In this document: piece by piece, positions 63,231 through 64,000 of the stretch | Position numbering within the stretch: position 1 is the stretch's first letter | Layout: each line of letters starts with the position of its first letter | Origin: Acinetobacter sp. ANC 4805 | GTDB lineage: Bacteria > Pseudomonadota > Gammaproteobacteria > Pseudomonadales > Moraxellaceae | Length of the DNA stretch: 64,000 nucleotides | Assembly (NCBI RefSeq): GCF_022549495.1 | Contig: NZ_JAKZGD010000007.1 | Location: forward strand, 1 to 64,000 | Direction: 5' to 3' | Notes under the pieces: model-generated | Told to the model about the DNA's origin: nothing | Databases searched by the model: none | Seen by the model: the letters and a program-made list of their open reading frames with translations, nothing else | Position numbers and translations under genes: made by a program

Positions 63231-64000
63231 ATGGCGAATGCAAAAAAAACCATCGTTATCGGCTTTGTGGGTTCTACTTTAGATCAAGGAAAACGTCCTG
63301 AACGTTGGCAGCGTTGGCGTCCAACGCTGAGTCTACTCATGCATGAAGATTTCATCGTGGATGAACTCGTTTTATTGCATGATCGACAACACCGTAACTT
63401 GGTTGATTTTATTCGAGAAGATGCAGTCGAAGTTTCTCCTCAAACCATAGTTTCAGGATATAAAATTAGTATTCGTGACCCTTGGGATTTTGCTGAGGTA
63501 TATGGCGCACTTTATGATTTTGTAAAAACCTATTCATTTGATACTGAGAAAAATAATTATCTTTTACATATTACGACAGGAACGCACGTAGCGCAGATTT
63601 GTTGGTATCTACTGGTCGATGCCAATTATTTACCTGCAAAGCTGCTTCAAAGTGCCCCGAATCAACAAAAAACACCACAGGGTGAATATCGAGTTATTGA
63701 TTTGGATTTATCTCGATATGATGTTTTAAAACAACGTTTTGAGGATGAGCAGCAACAAAACTGGCAACAGCTTAAAGCTAATATTTCAACTTATAATCAT
63801 GATTTTAATCAGTTGATTACTGAGGTTGAAATGGTTGCAACACGCTCGAGTGCGCCGATTTTGATTATGGGAGCAACTGGGGTTGGAAAATCACATTTAG
63901 CTAAACAAATTTTTCAGTTAAAGAAAGATAAATTTCATTTGAGTGGGCGTTTTATTGATGTGAATTGCGCAACTTTGCGTGGTGATAGCGCCATGTCGAG
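63231..64000 (+). CDS. rtcR: Sigma-54-dependent activator RtcR (partial, runs off the window)
   Basis: The first 256 codons are present. The N-terminal CARF-type sensor domain (TIVIGFVGSTLDQGKRPERW; LLHITTGTHVAQICWYLLVD) is thought to bind RNA ends with 2',3'-cyclic phosphate. The AAA+ domain begins near residue 195, with Walker A ILIMGATGVGKSHLAKQIF. The C-terminal HTH is outside the window. Expected to act on promoters P1 and P2; the sequence between rnz and rtcR has no sigma-54 promoter, so rtcR is probably expressed constitutively. Confidence 0.94.
   Translation, partial: MANAKKTIVIGFVGSTLDQGKRPERWQRWRPTLSLLMHEDFIVDELVLLHDRQHRNLVDFIREDAVEVSPQTIVSGYKISIRDPWDFAEVYGALYDFVKTYSFDTEKNNYLLHITTGTHVAQICWYLLVDANYLPAKLLQSAPNQQKTPQGEYRVIDLDLSRYDVLKQRFEDEQQQNWQQLKANISTYNHDFNQLITEVEMVATRSSAPILIMGATGVGKSHLAKQIFQLKKDKFHLSGRFIDVNCATLRGDSAMS

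Overview
The window looks like a chromosomal segment of a gammaproteobacterium of the genus Acinetobacter. The base composition is AT-rich, and the gene content fits that genus: GlnD starting at MINTSPLL, a 476-residue AlaA with an N-terminal extension, the dnaE-trmJ-cysE order, and a PutA without a DNA-binding domain beside a divergent Lrp-type regulator. No phage, insertion sequence, integron, CRISPR array or rRNA was seen, and no canonical tRNA gene. Most of the window is ordinary housekeeping and catabolic sequence; the accessory and unusual part is the last 10 kb.

Layout. 1-8.6 kb: the end of ahpF, two lipoproteins, then cysE, trmJ and dnaE read leftwards. 8.7-13.2 kb: a Sel1-repeat protein, a broken gene (two in-frame stops plus a frameshift), alaA, and a translationally coupled msrB-glutathione peroxidase pair. 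13.2-19 kb: an RND efflux pump and an Lrp regulator divergent from a LysE-type exporter. 19-24.7 kb: dapC, glnD, purT and a tautomerase-fold protein that lacks the catalytic proline. 24.8-31.7 kb: small lipoprotein and secreted proteins, a Crp/Fnr regulator divergent from an Mpo1-type protein, an alpha/beta hydrolase, a GlxA-type AraC regulator, a diguanylate cyclase and ychF. 31.8-38.3 kb: a sulfur-scavenging operon (metQ-metN-metI with one LLM monooxygenase and two SfnB/DszC-type oxidoreductases). 38.6-48.3 kb: a GST and amino-acid catabolism (putA, putP, aspA and two Lrp regulators). 48.4-54.1 kb: gcvH, an AraC regulator, a MaoC dehydratase, an ABC exporter and pepD.

54.1-64 kb is an RNA-repair island. 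rtcR (sigma-54 activator, truncated by the window end) points right and RNase Z (rnz) points left. Two near-identical sigma-54 promoters, each with a GATATAAAA element about 100-125 bp upstream, drive (i) rsr (Ro60 homologue) followed by a tandem array of eight structured RNAs, and (ii) rtcB, a HEPN-motif protein, a DIP1984-family protein, a 194-nt structured RNA element, rtcA and kptA. Between the two blocks lie a divergent small membrane protein and a bS21-like ribosomal-protein paralogue.

The most striking feature is the array at 59425-60318. Each unit is closed by its own outer helix and has the shared core AAATGC...GGAC-TACAT. Several units contain a tRNA body in circularly permuted order: T-arm, 3' acceptor strand, tetraloop, 5' acceptor strand, D-arm, with the free ends where the anticodon loop would be. 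This is the architecture of bacterial Y RNAs (YrlA), the tRNA-mimicking partners of Rsr. Here there are eight diversified copies, one resembling a class I tRNA and another a class II (Leu-like) tRNA. With RtcB, RtcA, KptA, a predicted HEPN RNase and a bS21 paralogue, the locus looks like an inducible system for sensing and repairing cleaved tRNA and possibly 16S rRNA 3' ends.
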